Origin: Paraconiothyrium sp. Pb-2020 | Taxonomy: Eukaryota > Ascomycota > Dothideomycetes > Pleosporales > Didymosphaeriaceae | DNA length: 64,000 nt | Assembly: GCA_022419385.1 (NCBI GenBank) | Contig: JAJUBI010000003.1 | Location: 4,588,001-4,652,000 of the forward strand | Direction: 5' to 3' | In this document: positions 51,910 through 61,216 of the stretch, one piece after another | Position numbering within the stretch: position 1 is the first letter of the stretch | How the letters are laid out: each line of letters opens with the position of its first letter | Made by a program: the position numbers and the translations under genes | The notes under the pieces: generated by a model | The model's database searches: none | What the model was told of the DNA's origin: nothing | The model's input: the letters and a program-made list of their open reading frames with translations, nothing else

Positions 51910-54900
51910 CTAGAACAGACCGCGGAACTTCTTCGCCGGAGTCGTGATGCTGCCACCAAAGCTCTGAGTCGCCGTCCTCTTCTTGTGAGTCGACAAGAAT
52001 TTAACAGGCGGCGCAACACGATTGGCAGTAGGGGTTGAAGGCGCGCCATTTAGCAGAGCGGAGAACCTGCCGGAAGTGACCGGCTTCTGTACACTCTGTG
52101 ATAGTAAGGTCGAGGACTTCACTGGAGCCTGGCCAAGCAAAGAGGAAGACTTCTTTGCCTGCTGGTCGAACCAAGTGTCCGGCGAAGCGGGTCGGTCAAG
52201 CGAGGAGGGCTTCGAAGGAGTCTGACCGAACAATGAGGAGCTCTTCTTGGGACCTGTAGCGAAGAGCGGGCCCCTGATCGGGGGCTGGCTGAACAGGGGG
52301 TCCTTAGCGGCGGTCGGTCCGAAGAGCGAGCTCTTGACAGGAGGCTGGCTGAACATCGAGCTCTTGTTGGGGCGCTCACTGAACATCGCACTTTTGACAG
52401 GAGGCTCGCGAAGCAGACTCTCCTTGGTCGGAGTCTTTGTTGGGGCTTTAATCATTCGCGATGGCTTCTTCGCCCCAGCGGACAATGAGAACTTCTTGAA
52501 GAAGGGGCTGTTCTCGAAGCTGTTGTCGATGCTGTTCTCCTTGTCTTCAACGGAAGCCAAGGATCGGTCGAAATCGGAAGAGGTTGGTGTGGCCGGAATA
52601 TCTTCAATCGATTTTGCGGCAGAGCTTGACTCGATGTTGTTGAGGAACCTCGTAGGCGTCTTCGCCGGAGTAAAGAAATCACGCCTCCTAGGAGTGCGAG
52701 CCACAGGCGTACAGACCGTTGCTGTGGCCAAATCGATGAGGTAATTTTTCTCATTTACTCGCTTCTTCGAGTTCTCAACATCCACCAACCAACCCGTGTT
52801 GACGCACATGACCGTGCCGTTAGAGGCGCGAACCTTGTCGATGGTCTCTTGAGAACCTTCCTTGAAGATGACGTGGGTCAACGAGGTAGTCTCCGTCCAT
52901 TCACGGAAGACCTGAGCGCCCATCTCCTCGAGCGTGGTCGTAAAGAATAGGCTTTGGTCTTCGCCATTCGACGTCACATCGACCAAGAACCGTGTACCGC
53001 GAAGAATGACGGCAAAGTCGAAGGTCTCGTCCTCGTCGGCTTCAAAATCTTCGGGCCAGGTGACCTGCTTCTTGGGAGTCTTCGCGCCATTCTTCAACGG
53101 TGAGCGTAGAGCAGACTTGGTCGGGGAAGCGCGGACAGCCAATGCCGGGGGAGCCAGCGTTGGCGCCAGGCTAATGCTGCTGTTAATGTTGAAATTCACC
53201 TTCGGAGGCGTAGTCTTGACAACGTAATCATCGCCATCGATCTGCATCAAGTCTGATTCAGTGACCTCTAGGGCCGATTCGAATTCCTCTGACCCATTAT
53301 CGCTCGGAGACTTCGATACGCTCGATAGCTGCGCCGGGGTGCTCGTGACGTTCTTGAGGGCGGGTGTATTTGGATAGCTAGGCAATTGGTCGAGCCCTTG
53401 CTTGATAGTCATGATGTGAGCGGGAGTAGCTGGATAGTCAATCGGAAGCTCCTTGAGCGCCTCCCGGGTAGACACTGGCGCAGTAATATGAGCCGGAGTC
53501 TTCGGGTATTCAGCCATCTGCTTGAAGGCTTGTTGGTTCTCGAACGCGTCCACATATTCATCAGGGGTAGAGGGGTATTCGGCAGCGAGCTCCTTAAACG
53601 CCTTCTGGTTCTTCTGCGCCGACACGATGTGAGCAGGAGTCTTAGGGTAGCCAGGCAGTTGATCAAGCGCCTTCTGGTTTCCGTACGCCTCTGCAACGTG
53701 CGCCGGAGTCTTAGGATACTCCGGAAGCTGGTTGAAAGCCTCCTTGTTTCCATAGGCGTTGATGAAATGCGCGGGAGTCCTGGGATAGTCGGCTGGGAGC
53801 TCCTCGAGGGCCTCCTGGTTCAGCATGGCCTGCAAGGCTTCTTCGTTCTGGGCCGGGGTCGTTTCCTTAGGCGTCTTCGGAGAGCTTGCGAGCTTTGAAG
53901 GCGTAACCGTGTGAGAGCTAGGCGCATTCACAACAAGAGCCTCAGGAGCATATTCGTCTTCGTCTTCATCCTCATCGTCTGAGGAATCTGGAACACTAAA
54001 AGACGTGGGAAATGGCTTGGAGGAGCTGTCTTCTTGAGCTGCGCTTTGATGCTCGGACTCCTCAAGCATTCCGTTGTTTTGCTGAGCTGGCGCACTGATA
54101 TGGGCAGGTGTGTCAGGGTAGCCGACAGGAAGCTCCTTCAGAGCGTCGCCGCTTAAAATAGGTGCGGAGATATGTGCTGGGGTCTCTGGGTAGCCTGCAG
54201 GCAGCTCGTTGAGCGCATGACGTGAAGAGATGGGCGCTGCAATGTGGGAAGGGGTGTTCGGATATCCAGCGGGGAGCTCTTGCAGTGCTGAACGGCTTGA
54301 GATGGGCGCTTTGATGTGAGCAGGAGTCTCTGGGTACCCAGCAGGGAGCTCGTTGAGCGCGTCATGACCAGAGATGGGCGCGACGATGTGACCCGGTGTA
54401 TTCGGATAGGTCGGGAATTCGGCGAAGGGCTCCTCGACAGGGGCGGCTGCAGGCTTGCTCGCGGCGACAGCCTTGGTGGCGGTCTTTCGAGCCGGGGCCT
54501 TCTTTGTAGGCTTGCGTGCCGGCTGCTTGAGAGGCGAATCGGTTGCGCCTGCATCGACGGCTGGCGGAGCAATCGAGACAGTTGCCTTACTACCGCGAGT
54601 TGCTCGCTTAGGAGCTGATGATGCGGCCGGCAGTGATGAAGTCGGGGGCAACTTCACTGCTTTTGTGGCGACAGGCTTGGTGACTTTGCTGGGTGCCTTG
54701 CGTGCGCGAGTGGTCTTCGCGGGCTGCTCAACGGCGGGCACCTCAGCAGCTGGTTCCTCGATCTTCTCCTCCGGCTCAACAACGGGCACGGCAGGCTCAG
54801 CAGCTTTGCGGCCGCGCGTGGCACGCGTAGCGCGCTTTGCCGGCTTGGGCGCGTCGGCTACGTCAGCCTGACGCTCCTCGATGGGCTTTGCTGCCCGCTT

Positions 54901-55149
54901 TGTCGTACGCGTCGCAGGCTTCTCGGGCTTCTCAGGCTTCTCAGGCTCGGTGGTGGCAGCGGCGGCTGCTGTCTTAGTCCTCTTTACCGCCTTCTGTGTA
55001 GACTTCTTGCCGGGCTCGGGCGCGGGGACTTCGTCGGCGGCCTTGCGCTTGACAGCGCGCTTCGGTGGCGCCTTCAGTGTGGAGGTGGTTGTGCTGGTTG
55101 TGGCGGCGGGATCGCCCGGAGGCTTGCCTCGGGAGCGTGTCGCGACCAT
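51910..55149 (-). CDS. BRCT protein with twelve YPxTP repeats, 1079 aa from the chosen start
   Basis: The frame is open back to 55467, but I chose the Met at 55149 (MVATRSRGKP), because the 106 codons before it look like a 5' UTR and the chosen N terminus is a basic, chromatin-protein-like start. Layout: a Lys/Pro/Ala-rich region (PKRAVKRKAADE, ATRATRGRKAAEP); a block of five repeats of about 23 residues (xALxELPxGYPxTPAHIxAPIS); an acidic linker (SSDDEDEDEDEYAPE); seven more repeats (xAFxQLPEYPKTPAHVxEAYGN); a single BRCT-like domain at about residues 696-803 (FAVILRGTRFLVDV ... LTHVIFKEGSQETIDKVR ... NTGWLVDV); and a C-terminal Phe-rich repeat (SSMFSQPPVK, PLFSQPPIRG, SSLFGQTPSK). Probably nuclear and DNA-damage linked; the repeat family is new to me. 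Confidence 0.85.
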   Translation of the reverse strand: MVATRSRGKPPGDPAATTSTTTSTLKAPPKRAVKRKAADEVPAPEPGKKSTQKAVKRTKTAAAAATTEPEKPEKPEKPATRTTKRAAKPIEERQADVADAPKPAKRATRATRGRKAAEPAVPVVEPEEKIEEPAAEVPAVEQPAKTTRARKAPSKVTKPVATKAVKLPPTSSLPAASSAPKRATRGSKATVSIAPPAVDAGATDSPLKQPARKPTKKAPARKTATKAVAASKPAAAPVEEPFAEFPTYPNTPGHIVAPISGHDALNELPAGYPETPAHIKAPISSRSALQELPAGYPNTPSHIAAPISSRHALNELPAGYPETPAHISAPILSGDALKELPVGYPDTPAHISAPAQQNNGMLEESEHQSAAQEDSSSKPFPTSFSVPDSSDDEDEDEDEYAPEALVVNAPSSHTVTPSKLASSPKTPKETTPAQNEEALQAMLNQEALEELPADYPRTPAHFINAYGNKEAFNQLPEYPKTPAHVAEAYGNQKALDQLPGYPKTPAHIVSAQKNQKAFKELAAEYPSTPDEYVDAFENQQAFKQMAEYPKTPAHITAPVSTREALKELPIDYPATPAHIMTIKQGLDQLPSYPNTPALKNVTSTPAQLSSVSKSPSDNGSEEFESALEVTESDLMQIDGDDYVVKTTPPKVNFNINSSISLAPTLAPPALAVRASPTKSALRSPLKNGAKTPKKQVTWPEDFEADEDETFDFAVILRGTRFLVDVTSNGEDQSLFFTTTLEEMGAQVFREWTETTSLTHVIFKEGSQETIDKVRASNGTVMCVNTGWLVDVENSKKRVNEKNYLIDLATATVCTPVARTPRRRDFFTPAKTPTRFLNNIESSSAAKSIEDIPATPTSSDFDRSLASVEDKENSIDNSFENSPFFKKFSLSAGAKKPSRMIKAPTKTPTKESLLREPPVKSAMFSERPNKSSMFSQPPVKSSLFGPTAAKDPLFSQPPIRGPLFATGPKKSSSLFGQTPSKPSSLDRPASPDTWFDQQAKKSSSLLGQAPVKSSTLLSQSVQKPVTSGRFSALLNGAPSTPTANRVAPPVKFLSTHKKRTATQSFGGSITTPAKKFRGLF
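53350..53800 (-). repeat. second YPxTP repeat block, seven units
   Basis: On the minus strand, seven consecutive units carry YP(R/K/K/S/K/A/N)TP. Most are followed by AH(I/V/F), the fourth by DEY and the last by ALKN. Several include an aromatic NxxA(F/L)(N/D/K)(Q/E)L stretch. Limits are approximate. Confidence 0.85.
54090..54415 (-). repeat. first YPxTP repeat block, five units
   Basis: Five units on the minus strand read YP(N/E/N/E/D)TP(G/A/S)HI followed by APIS or a variant and ALxELPxG. At the protein level they are more alike than those of block two, which suggests more recent duplication. Limits are approximate. Confidence 0.85.
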
Positions 55150-56325
55150 TGTGCTTGCGAGTGAGATTGTACCAGACAAAGTATTGTGTGTGCTGGTGGT
55201 TGTCGCAAGTGCGGTGGTGATGCGCGGTGTGAGAGTGGAGAAGTAGGTGCGACCGAGCTTTGTTGTCTGTGTGATGTTGCCAAGCGCTCGCTTACGTACG
55301 CGCTGTTGCCCCAACAACGCTTTCCAGCGCGTTCGGCCTGAAACGGCGTAGTCGCTTTTGCATCCACGGGAGTGCACCAGTGTGTCCGTGTCATACTGTG
55401 ACACTAGTGTATGAACAGTGTCCTTGATTGCGTTCTTTGTGAAGGACCCAGAGCATGGTGAAAACATCCGTTAAACGCCTAAAATGCCCACTTGAGGTCG
55501 CAGAAGTACCATATGCATGCAAACCTGACGCGTTGAAGGCTTCCTAGTAGATGGAAGTGAGGTGGGCGATGTAGAGTTTGACTGCACTCAGTGCTATCAA
55601 GGAGCTACATCGCGTACCATGGTTCCATCATAAGCATCACCACTCAACACTCAATAGAGCACCAACAAGTCAATACCAAAGCTCTTCCCACGAACGTCCA
55701 CGGGTTGCCTAACAGCACGTAATCAAAATGCCGAAAGGCGGCTTCCTAGTCAGTGTGCTAATTCTCGCAACATCGTTGAGATTGCCATCTATCAGTGTTT
55801 TTCGTATGGATGCGTTATTCGAGGCGGCGAAACCTTCTGCAATACCATACAAGGTTTTTCATTAATTCATAGAAGAAACGCTCACCAAGTCTTCTTTAAT
55901 TATGATATGCGCGTGTAGATCGCATCAGTCCTAGCCACTACATTCTGCACTTCTGCCACTAAGTCTTTTTACCGTCATCATATATTCAATTCCCAAAGAT
56001 GTAATAGCAATCCCAGAACTTGTGGCAGCAGAAATTTGCCTCTCGCCTATACGTGCCTCACATTCTACATCTTGTATAACCGTTCTGCCGAGACGACACT
56101 GCGAGGGCGGAGGGAAATGTCGTTCTGACGAGTAGAAATGCATGGCGCAGAGAGAAGTAGTTGTACGGTGAACCAAGCAGTGATGCGGAGATGTGTGGAC
56201 TGTTGAGCAGACAATATGACTATTCGCAGTATATACAAGACCCAAGCGAATGACTCTCCTCCACAATGTACCCAAAATCAAGCAAACACCGCATGCCAAT
56301 CACTTCATAGGTGATCCATATTCCA
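55150..56325. other. upstream region of the BRCT gene and 3' side of a small gene
   Basis: The part to 55467 is in frame with the BRCT protein but unlikely to be translated. Beyond that only short chance ORFs are seen. The right end holds the 3' UTR of the secreted-protein gene. Confidence 0.55.
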
Positions 56326-56729
56326 CTAGCAGCCCTTGCAAGGGGCAGGCTATCATATGTTAGCACCATTCTCATACTGAGCAAATTATTGCTTACTGGG
56401 TTCGACATTGTAGCGACCACACCAGCGAAGCAGGCAATATCAGCCACGGGATTCGCACCAGCTTCGGCCAAAGCGGCTGCGCAGGTGGCAGAGGCCGGTG
56501 CAACTGCGGCAAGACATCCTGTAATCTTCATTAGAATAGCGCGAACAAAGGTGCTAGGGACTGAAGGCTTACCTAGGACGTTGCATCCATTTGCGACCAA
56601 GGCATCGAGGTTCGCCTGGGCAGCTTGAACTTGTGCCTCAGCGCGGGGCTCGTTGTTGGCAACGCTGTTCGCGGGAGCAGCGATGGCGGCTGCGGCAAAA
56701 ATTGTAGAGATGATGGTGGAGGTGTACAT
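56326..56729 (-). CDS. small secreted cysteine-rich protein, 100 aa
   Basis: Exons 56729-56573, 56518-56397 and a 24-nt last exon 56349-56326, ending TAG. Introns start GTAAGC in both cases, with a CTAAC branch site in the second. The signal peptide is MYTSTIISTIFAAAAIAAP. The mature part is Ala-rich with six Cys in the pattern C-x3-C ... C ... C ... C-x2-C (NGCNVLGCLAAV, SATCAAALAE, ADIACFAGV, NPPAPCKGC). The layout, with ANP before an Asp/Cys pair and a terminal NPPxxCxGC, resembles the fungal calcium-binding protein (CBP-like) family, some of which act in host interaction; I rate this possible, not shown. Reading through the last intron gives a longer, less convincing 169-codon frame. Confidence 0.75.
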
Positions 56730-58087
56730 GTTGATAGTTTGATATTGAAGCTGGGTTGTGGGAGTGGATTGTAGGGTGGTTGTTTGTGTGAATTGTATGG
56801 CTGGGAACCTGTTGTGATGATGCCCTGATGGAGAGAAAGAGCGCGATATTTATACTCTGTCTGGTCTCTACGGTTCTCCTCGTCCTTGTCACATTTCACC
56901 GGCATATGCTGGCCTTCGTAGTCTAGTGAGTGACGATGGCTTCGAGTGCGGACCTCGTGTGTTGGGGAAACTGAAGCCGATCTTTCTATTCTCATCAAGA
57001 TGTTTGCGTTCTAGTTGTTGGTAGAGCTCTTAGATCGACGTTCGTGAAGCATCCTAACTTCTCGAAAGAGCACATCGTATGTCGAGCACGGAGGTCGTAA
57101 ATGAGCAAAACGAGAAACGCGAGGAGATTGACAAACTCACAACTGTAAGAGGAAACTACAAGCTAGGCCCACACAATATCCTAAGCAAGGACTGCGAATA
57201 CGATGTTGGACGTCTGACTGCGGCTCCTCGGGTATACGCTCTGGTCTAACATGCGGCTCCACTTATTCCCGTGTGTAATGCCGATCAAACGTCGTACTCG
57301 CATAAGATATGGTTTTGTAGAAGCACACTGCACGTAATTGGCGTTCTACTGGTGCAAGGTCTAGAGATCTCCAATGAACGGCCTGAACGAAGCATAGGTA
57401 TAAGCTTGCCAAGCTTACGGTAGCCGACTCAACGCCGCGCTCCCGACGGGTGTGGCGATCTGCTTAACATCGGTGACACATGGCTTGATTGTGGGGAAGC
57501 ATGACGAATGGAGCGTGTTGGGGTGCGGGTGAGGCTCGTAAATCGGATGTTGAAGCCAATGAATGCTCGGCAGCTGGGTAGATCTGCATCAGAATACGGG
57601 CCTGGCGTAACGTCAAAAATAGACCTCTGGAATTTTTGAGCGTTGCTCAAAGAAGCTACTATGTCTCGCAAGAAAGCTATGGAAGGAAGTCGATGTTAGA
57701 GTGAAAAGATGTGAGTTTTGTGAAGGGAAGTGTGATTTTGTGGAACCGAAGGTACATGTAGTTTACCGGTAGCGTGCTCCACCCCCACTACTACCAGTAT
57801 GTAGACTCTACGACGACTTCCTCCCTCCATTCCATCCATCACCTATGGCTGTTACATAATGACGGCAAAAGTCAACACTGCCTGCATAATGTGTGACGAT
57901 AAACAGGGAGGCGTGTGCCATTCGCGACGCTACGCCAGGCATCAGTATCAATCGTGGCTGTGCGGTGACGACCCAAATATTGAGTTACTACTTGCGCCTC
58001 TTCATCCTCCCAACGATGCTCCCACGGCTGGTGTCGAGGGTCAAACAACAACTCACGACGCACTCGACTCACTCTCAAAGATATATC
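56730..58087. other. intergenic region
   Basis: Divergent gap: promoters of the secreted-protein gene (minus) and the ADP-ribosylglycohydrolase (plus). The frame of the latter is open from 57893, so its 5' part could be coding if an earlier Met is used. Nothing else seen. Confidence 0.55.
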
Positions 58088-59143
58088 ATGGCAACAGCAG
58101 GGCAAGCTCGCCTGTCCAAAACTTTGGGTGCGCTCCTAGGGGTTCATGCCGGCGACTCTCTCGGCGCAACGCTCGAGTTTGACTCATGGCAGCAGATCCA
58201 AAAACATTACCCAAACGGCCTGCGCGACATTATCGGTGGCGGAACCTTTGGTTGGCCAGCCGGCCACGCGACAGATGACACCGACTTGACGCGCGCTGTG
58301 CTACTGGCATATCACGATCGCGCAAACTACAAGATGCTCAAGAATCCCGGAAAAGATTTTGACGTTGCTCGCTCTGCAGCAGACTGGTCGTTGGATTGGT
58401 ACGAAGGGGATTGGCCAGGACGAAAGAAGGGACAAGGGCCAATGGACATTGGAGGCGCGACCCGGATCGGCTTGTCGGTGTATTCGACTTCGCGCGATCC
58501 CCGCACGTGTGGAGCAGGGCCTGGGAGCGCTGGAAACGGTAGCTTAATGCGATGCATACCAACGGCTCTCTTTACTGATTCCAGGGAGGAGAGAATCAAG
58601 GAGTCCAAGGCGATTAGTGCTTTCACACATAACGATTTGCGTTGTACCATTTCGTGCGCAGCATATAACGAGATTGTTGCTGCACTTCTGTGTGGCATGG
58701 AGCCGCAGACAGCTGTGGACATCGGCGTTGAAGTCGCTCGCGAGCAGGATTCTTCTGATGTTGAGGACGCAATTGAACGCGGCAAGAAGCTCTCACTCTC
58801 AAGATTTGCAAGCGAAGGACCGGGCGGCGAACTGCCAGATAATACTTCTGGATACGTGCTCCAAAGTCTTACTGTCGCTATCGCAGCACTTCTCGACCCA
58901 CGGTCGTTCGAAGACGTCGTAGTGGATGTAACGAGGATAGGTGGAGACACTGATACGAATGGCGCTATAGCAGGCGGTCTTCTAGGAGCAAGAGACGGTA
59001 TAGAATCTATACCTGAACGATGGCTTGAAACGCTCCAGTTCAGAACGGAATTTGAAGAGTTGGCCAAGGATATACTGGGTCTCGCGAGCTCACCTACCAA
59101 AGGATTGTCAGCCGCCTACAAGAAGCGCCACGGACTCGTGTAA
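58088..59143 (+). CDS. ADP-ribosylglycohydrolase (DraG/ARH-like), 351 aa
   Basis: Intronless. These enzymes cleave ADP-ribose from proteins or related substrates with two metal ions. The signature is complete: GALLGVHAGDSLGATLEF, HATDDTDLTRAV (metal-binding Thr-Asp-Asp, about residues 62-64), GPGSAGNGSLMR and IGGDTDTNGAIAGGLLGA near residue 293. The start chosen (MATAGQARLS) puts the domain at the N terminus. The frame is open upstream, with an alternative Met at 58016 (MLPRLVSRVKQQLTTHSTH) giving a basic, acid-free extension that could target mitochondria, and another at 57893. Whether both forms are made cannot be decided. Family secure; the substrate linkage (Arg, Ser or other) is not readable. 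Confidence 0.92.
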   Translation: MATAGQARLSKTLGALLGVHAGDSLGATLEFDSWQQIQKHYPNGLRDIIGGGTFGWPAGHATDDTDLTRAVLLAYHDRANYKMLKNPGKDFDVARSAADWSLDWYEGDWPGRKKGQGPMDIGGATRIGLSVYSTSRDPRTCGAGPGSAGNGSLMRCIPTALFTDSREERIKESKAISAFTHNDLRCTISCAAYNEIVAALLCGMEPQTAVDIGVEVAREQDSSDVEDAIERGKKLSLSRFASEGPGGELPDNTSGYVLQSLTVAIAALLDPRSFEDVVVDVTRIGGDTDTNGAIAGGLLGARDGIESIPERWLETLQFRTEFEELAKDILGLASSPTKGLSAAYKKRHGLV

Positions 59144-59868
59144 CATCATGGAGCTTGAAACCCGCCTTCTAGCTTGTTCATTGTCTATAAATGTGTGAAA
59201 GTCAGCGTGATGGGACCCGGATGTGTCTTGATCATGAGAACAGCTTCATAGATCGCATCAGACTCAAGCTACACATCACGAAGGAGTTGTTCCTTCCAGT
59301 TATTATCACGCGAGCTTTCCATCTATACTGTTTTTAGCGACATGCTATGATGCGGACTAGGCAATCGATCTATGTGCAAACATAAGAACACCATAGGACC
59401 GACACAAGAACAGTATTCGGTATGGGTCGCTATCTCTTCTCTCACTGAAACTTTGACTAGTCGGGTCACAGTCTTTTCTTCTCTTTTTTCTTCAACCTGT
59501 AGGCCCCTGAAGAATTCGGCGGACGAATCGCGTATGTGCTTTTTGGTTGATTCTCTGCTCGCCGCGCTTTCCTTTCCACGAGGTCAAAAATTGTCGGTAA
59601 TCCACAGATACTCAACAATTGCGGAACAAACATTGTTCCGGTGTGAAGCTCGCCGTATTCATAATTTTCGGTCACCCCCAGGTTCATTCCGACCCAAAGT
59701 ATATAGTCCTTCCACCTGCTCCTTTTACACTTGCTTTCCATATAGCAGCCCACACCTCCTTCTCCCAATCTCCTATCCGTATACTCTCCGATCTCCCGCA
59801 CCTAATATATCAGAACTCGATTCCAATCCGACGTTGCTCGAACAAAAAACTTAACCTTGCCCGCGACC
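59144..59868. other. intergenic region
   Basis: 725 bp with CT-rich stretches near 59700-59800 just before the next gene, fitting a promoter and 5' UTR. No coding signal. Confidence 0.6.
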
Positions 59869-61216
59869 ATGCCCCCAAAACATGGCGGCAAACCCAAGCC
59901 CGCGAACATCATCGTTGGGAGACCAAGACAGTCTGAGTCCACCTTCAATGACACCTCCCTTGCGCCGTTCCTGCGCGCCTACACGCGCATGAACAGTAGG
60001 GACGCTGGCGGGGGTGACAGGCAGTTCATTGAGGAGTTCCGCTTCGCACAACGAATCGCCGAGGAACTTGTAAGCTCAGCAGGACCTCTTTGACTCAGCT
60101 AAACGAACTTACCGATCACAGACCCGCTTGCGCGATGCTCCCCCTGAGTTCATCCACAACCTGGTGTACTCTATCGCGAATCCACACGGCAACCACCAGC
60201 CGCTCTACCCAACAATGCGCGCGCAGGGTGCCAATGACCAGATGGCGTACCAAAACCGCATCATCATCTCCGTTCTTTTGATGATGCATGCTGCCAACGA
60301 CTTCCAGAACGGCGGCGATGGAGGCGTGACACGTGGAGGTCTATGGCTTCCACCGCGTCTCCAGGCGCGTACTGCGCAGGATGCAGCCGCTGAGCGGGGC
60401 CTCCCAGTTGTGTATCCCACATGGTATGTAGTTATCATTCAGTGTAATTTCTCACTTACTCATCTCTATAGGTCTCGGGATGAAGCACAGGCGAGCACTC
60501 CATCAATTCGCGCGAACTGGACCGCTTCAGGTCAATCACGACCACAGCAAGCCCATGGGGGCAGCCTCCGTCCTCGGGGCTCTCAGGGTTTCGAATACCA
60601 GAGTCCCGGAAGTGCTGTCGGTAGCCTTCCACCCTTCTCAGGTTATACTGCCGCACCATCCTCGCCGTATGGACCGCCTTCTGCTAGAGTTCCGTACGGT
60701 CCACCGTCTGGAAGCCTTGGTGACTACACCTTATCCCATCGTGGCCCTCAACAGTGGCCCTCTAATTCCAACCTCCAAGGCGAATATGGAGTGCCTCCAC
60801 CCCCTGGTTTCCACCCGCCGCAGTACCTCCAAGACACATTTTCCACCACGCCCTCCCATGATCCTCCTGCTCTCCCGCAGGGAAACGAGCTAGTCGCAAA
60901 CGAATCTGAAGCGTCTCGCACCCATGAGTTCTCCGGCCACCCGTCCTGGCAGACCTCACACCAGGGTGGTCGGCCAGCCGTACCTCCTCCCCCTCCCGGT
61001 CTTGGGAGTGTAGACCATCTCTCTGCTTTCGGGTCCGAGACGAACTCACCGGCAAGGCCTGCTCAGCCACCTATCGGTTCTGATCGGCCTCGTCGTGACA
61101 GTCGCCGCGACGGGGGTAGTCGCAGCAGTCGCAGTGACAGTGCTCGTGGCACACCTAGTCGTCCTGCTCCTGGGAGCGCAAGTCGCAGTAGCCGCGGAGA
61201 TCAGGGGCGGTACTAG
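59869..61216 (+). CDS. orphan protein with a folded N-terminal half and a Pro/Ser/Arg-rich tail, 415 aa
   Basis: Exons 59869-60069, 60122-60423 and 60472-61216; introns start GTAAGC and GTATGT and end CAG and TAG. The start ATG is preceded by CCGCGACC. Residues 20-165 are a compact helical region (FRFAQRIAEELTRLRDAPPEFIHNLVYSI, ISVLLMMHAANDFQ); I do not know this fold. The remainder is disordered and rich in Pro, Ser, Gly and Tyr (PYGPPSARVPYGPPSGS, GVPPPPGFHPPQYLQ, AVPPPPPGLGS) and ends with an Arg/Ser stretch (RRDGGSRSSRSDSARG). Such tails occur in RNA-binding or SH3/WW-partner proteins (inference). Confidence 0.75.

Noticed and set aside
55150..55467. N-terminal extension of the BRCT protein to the Met at 55467
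   Set aside because: In frame, but the residues look like an untranslated leader and MVATRSR is the more natural start.
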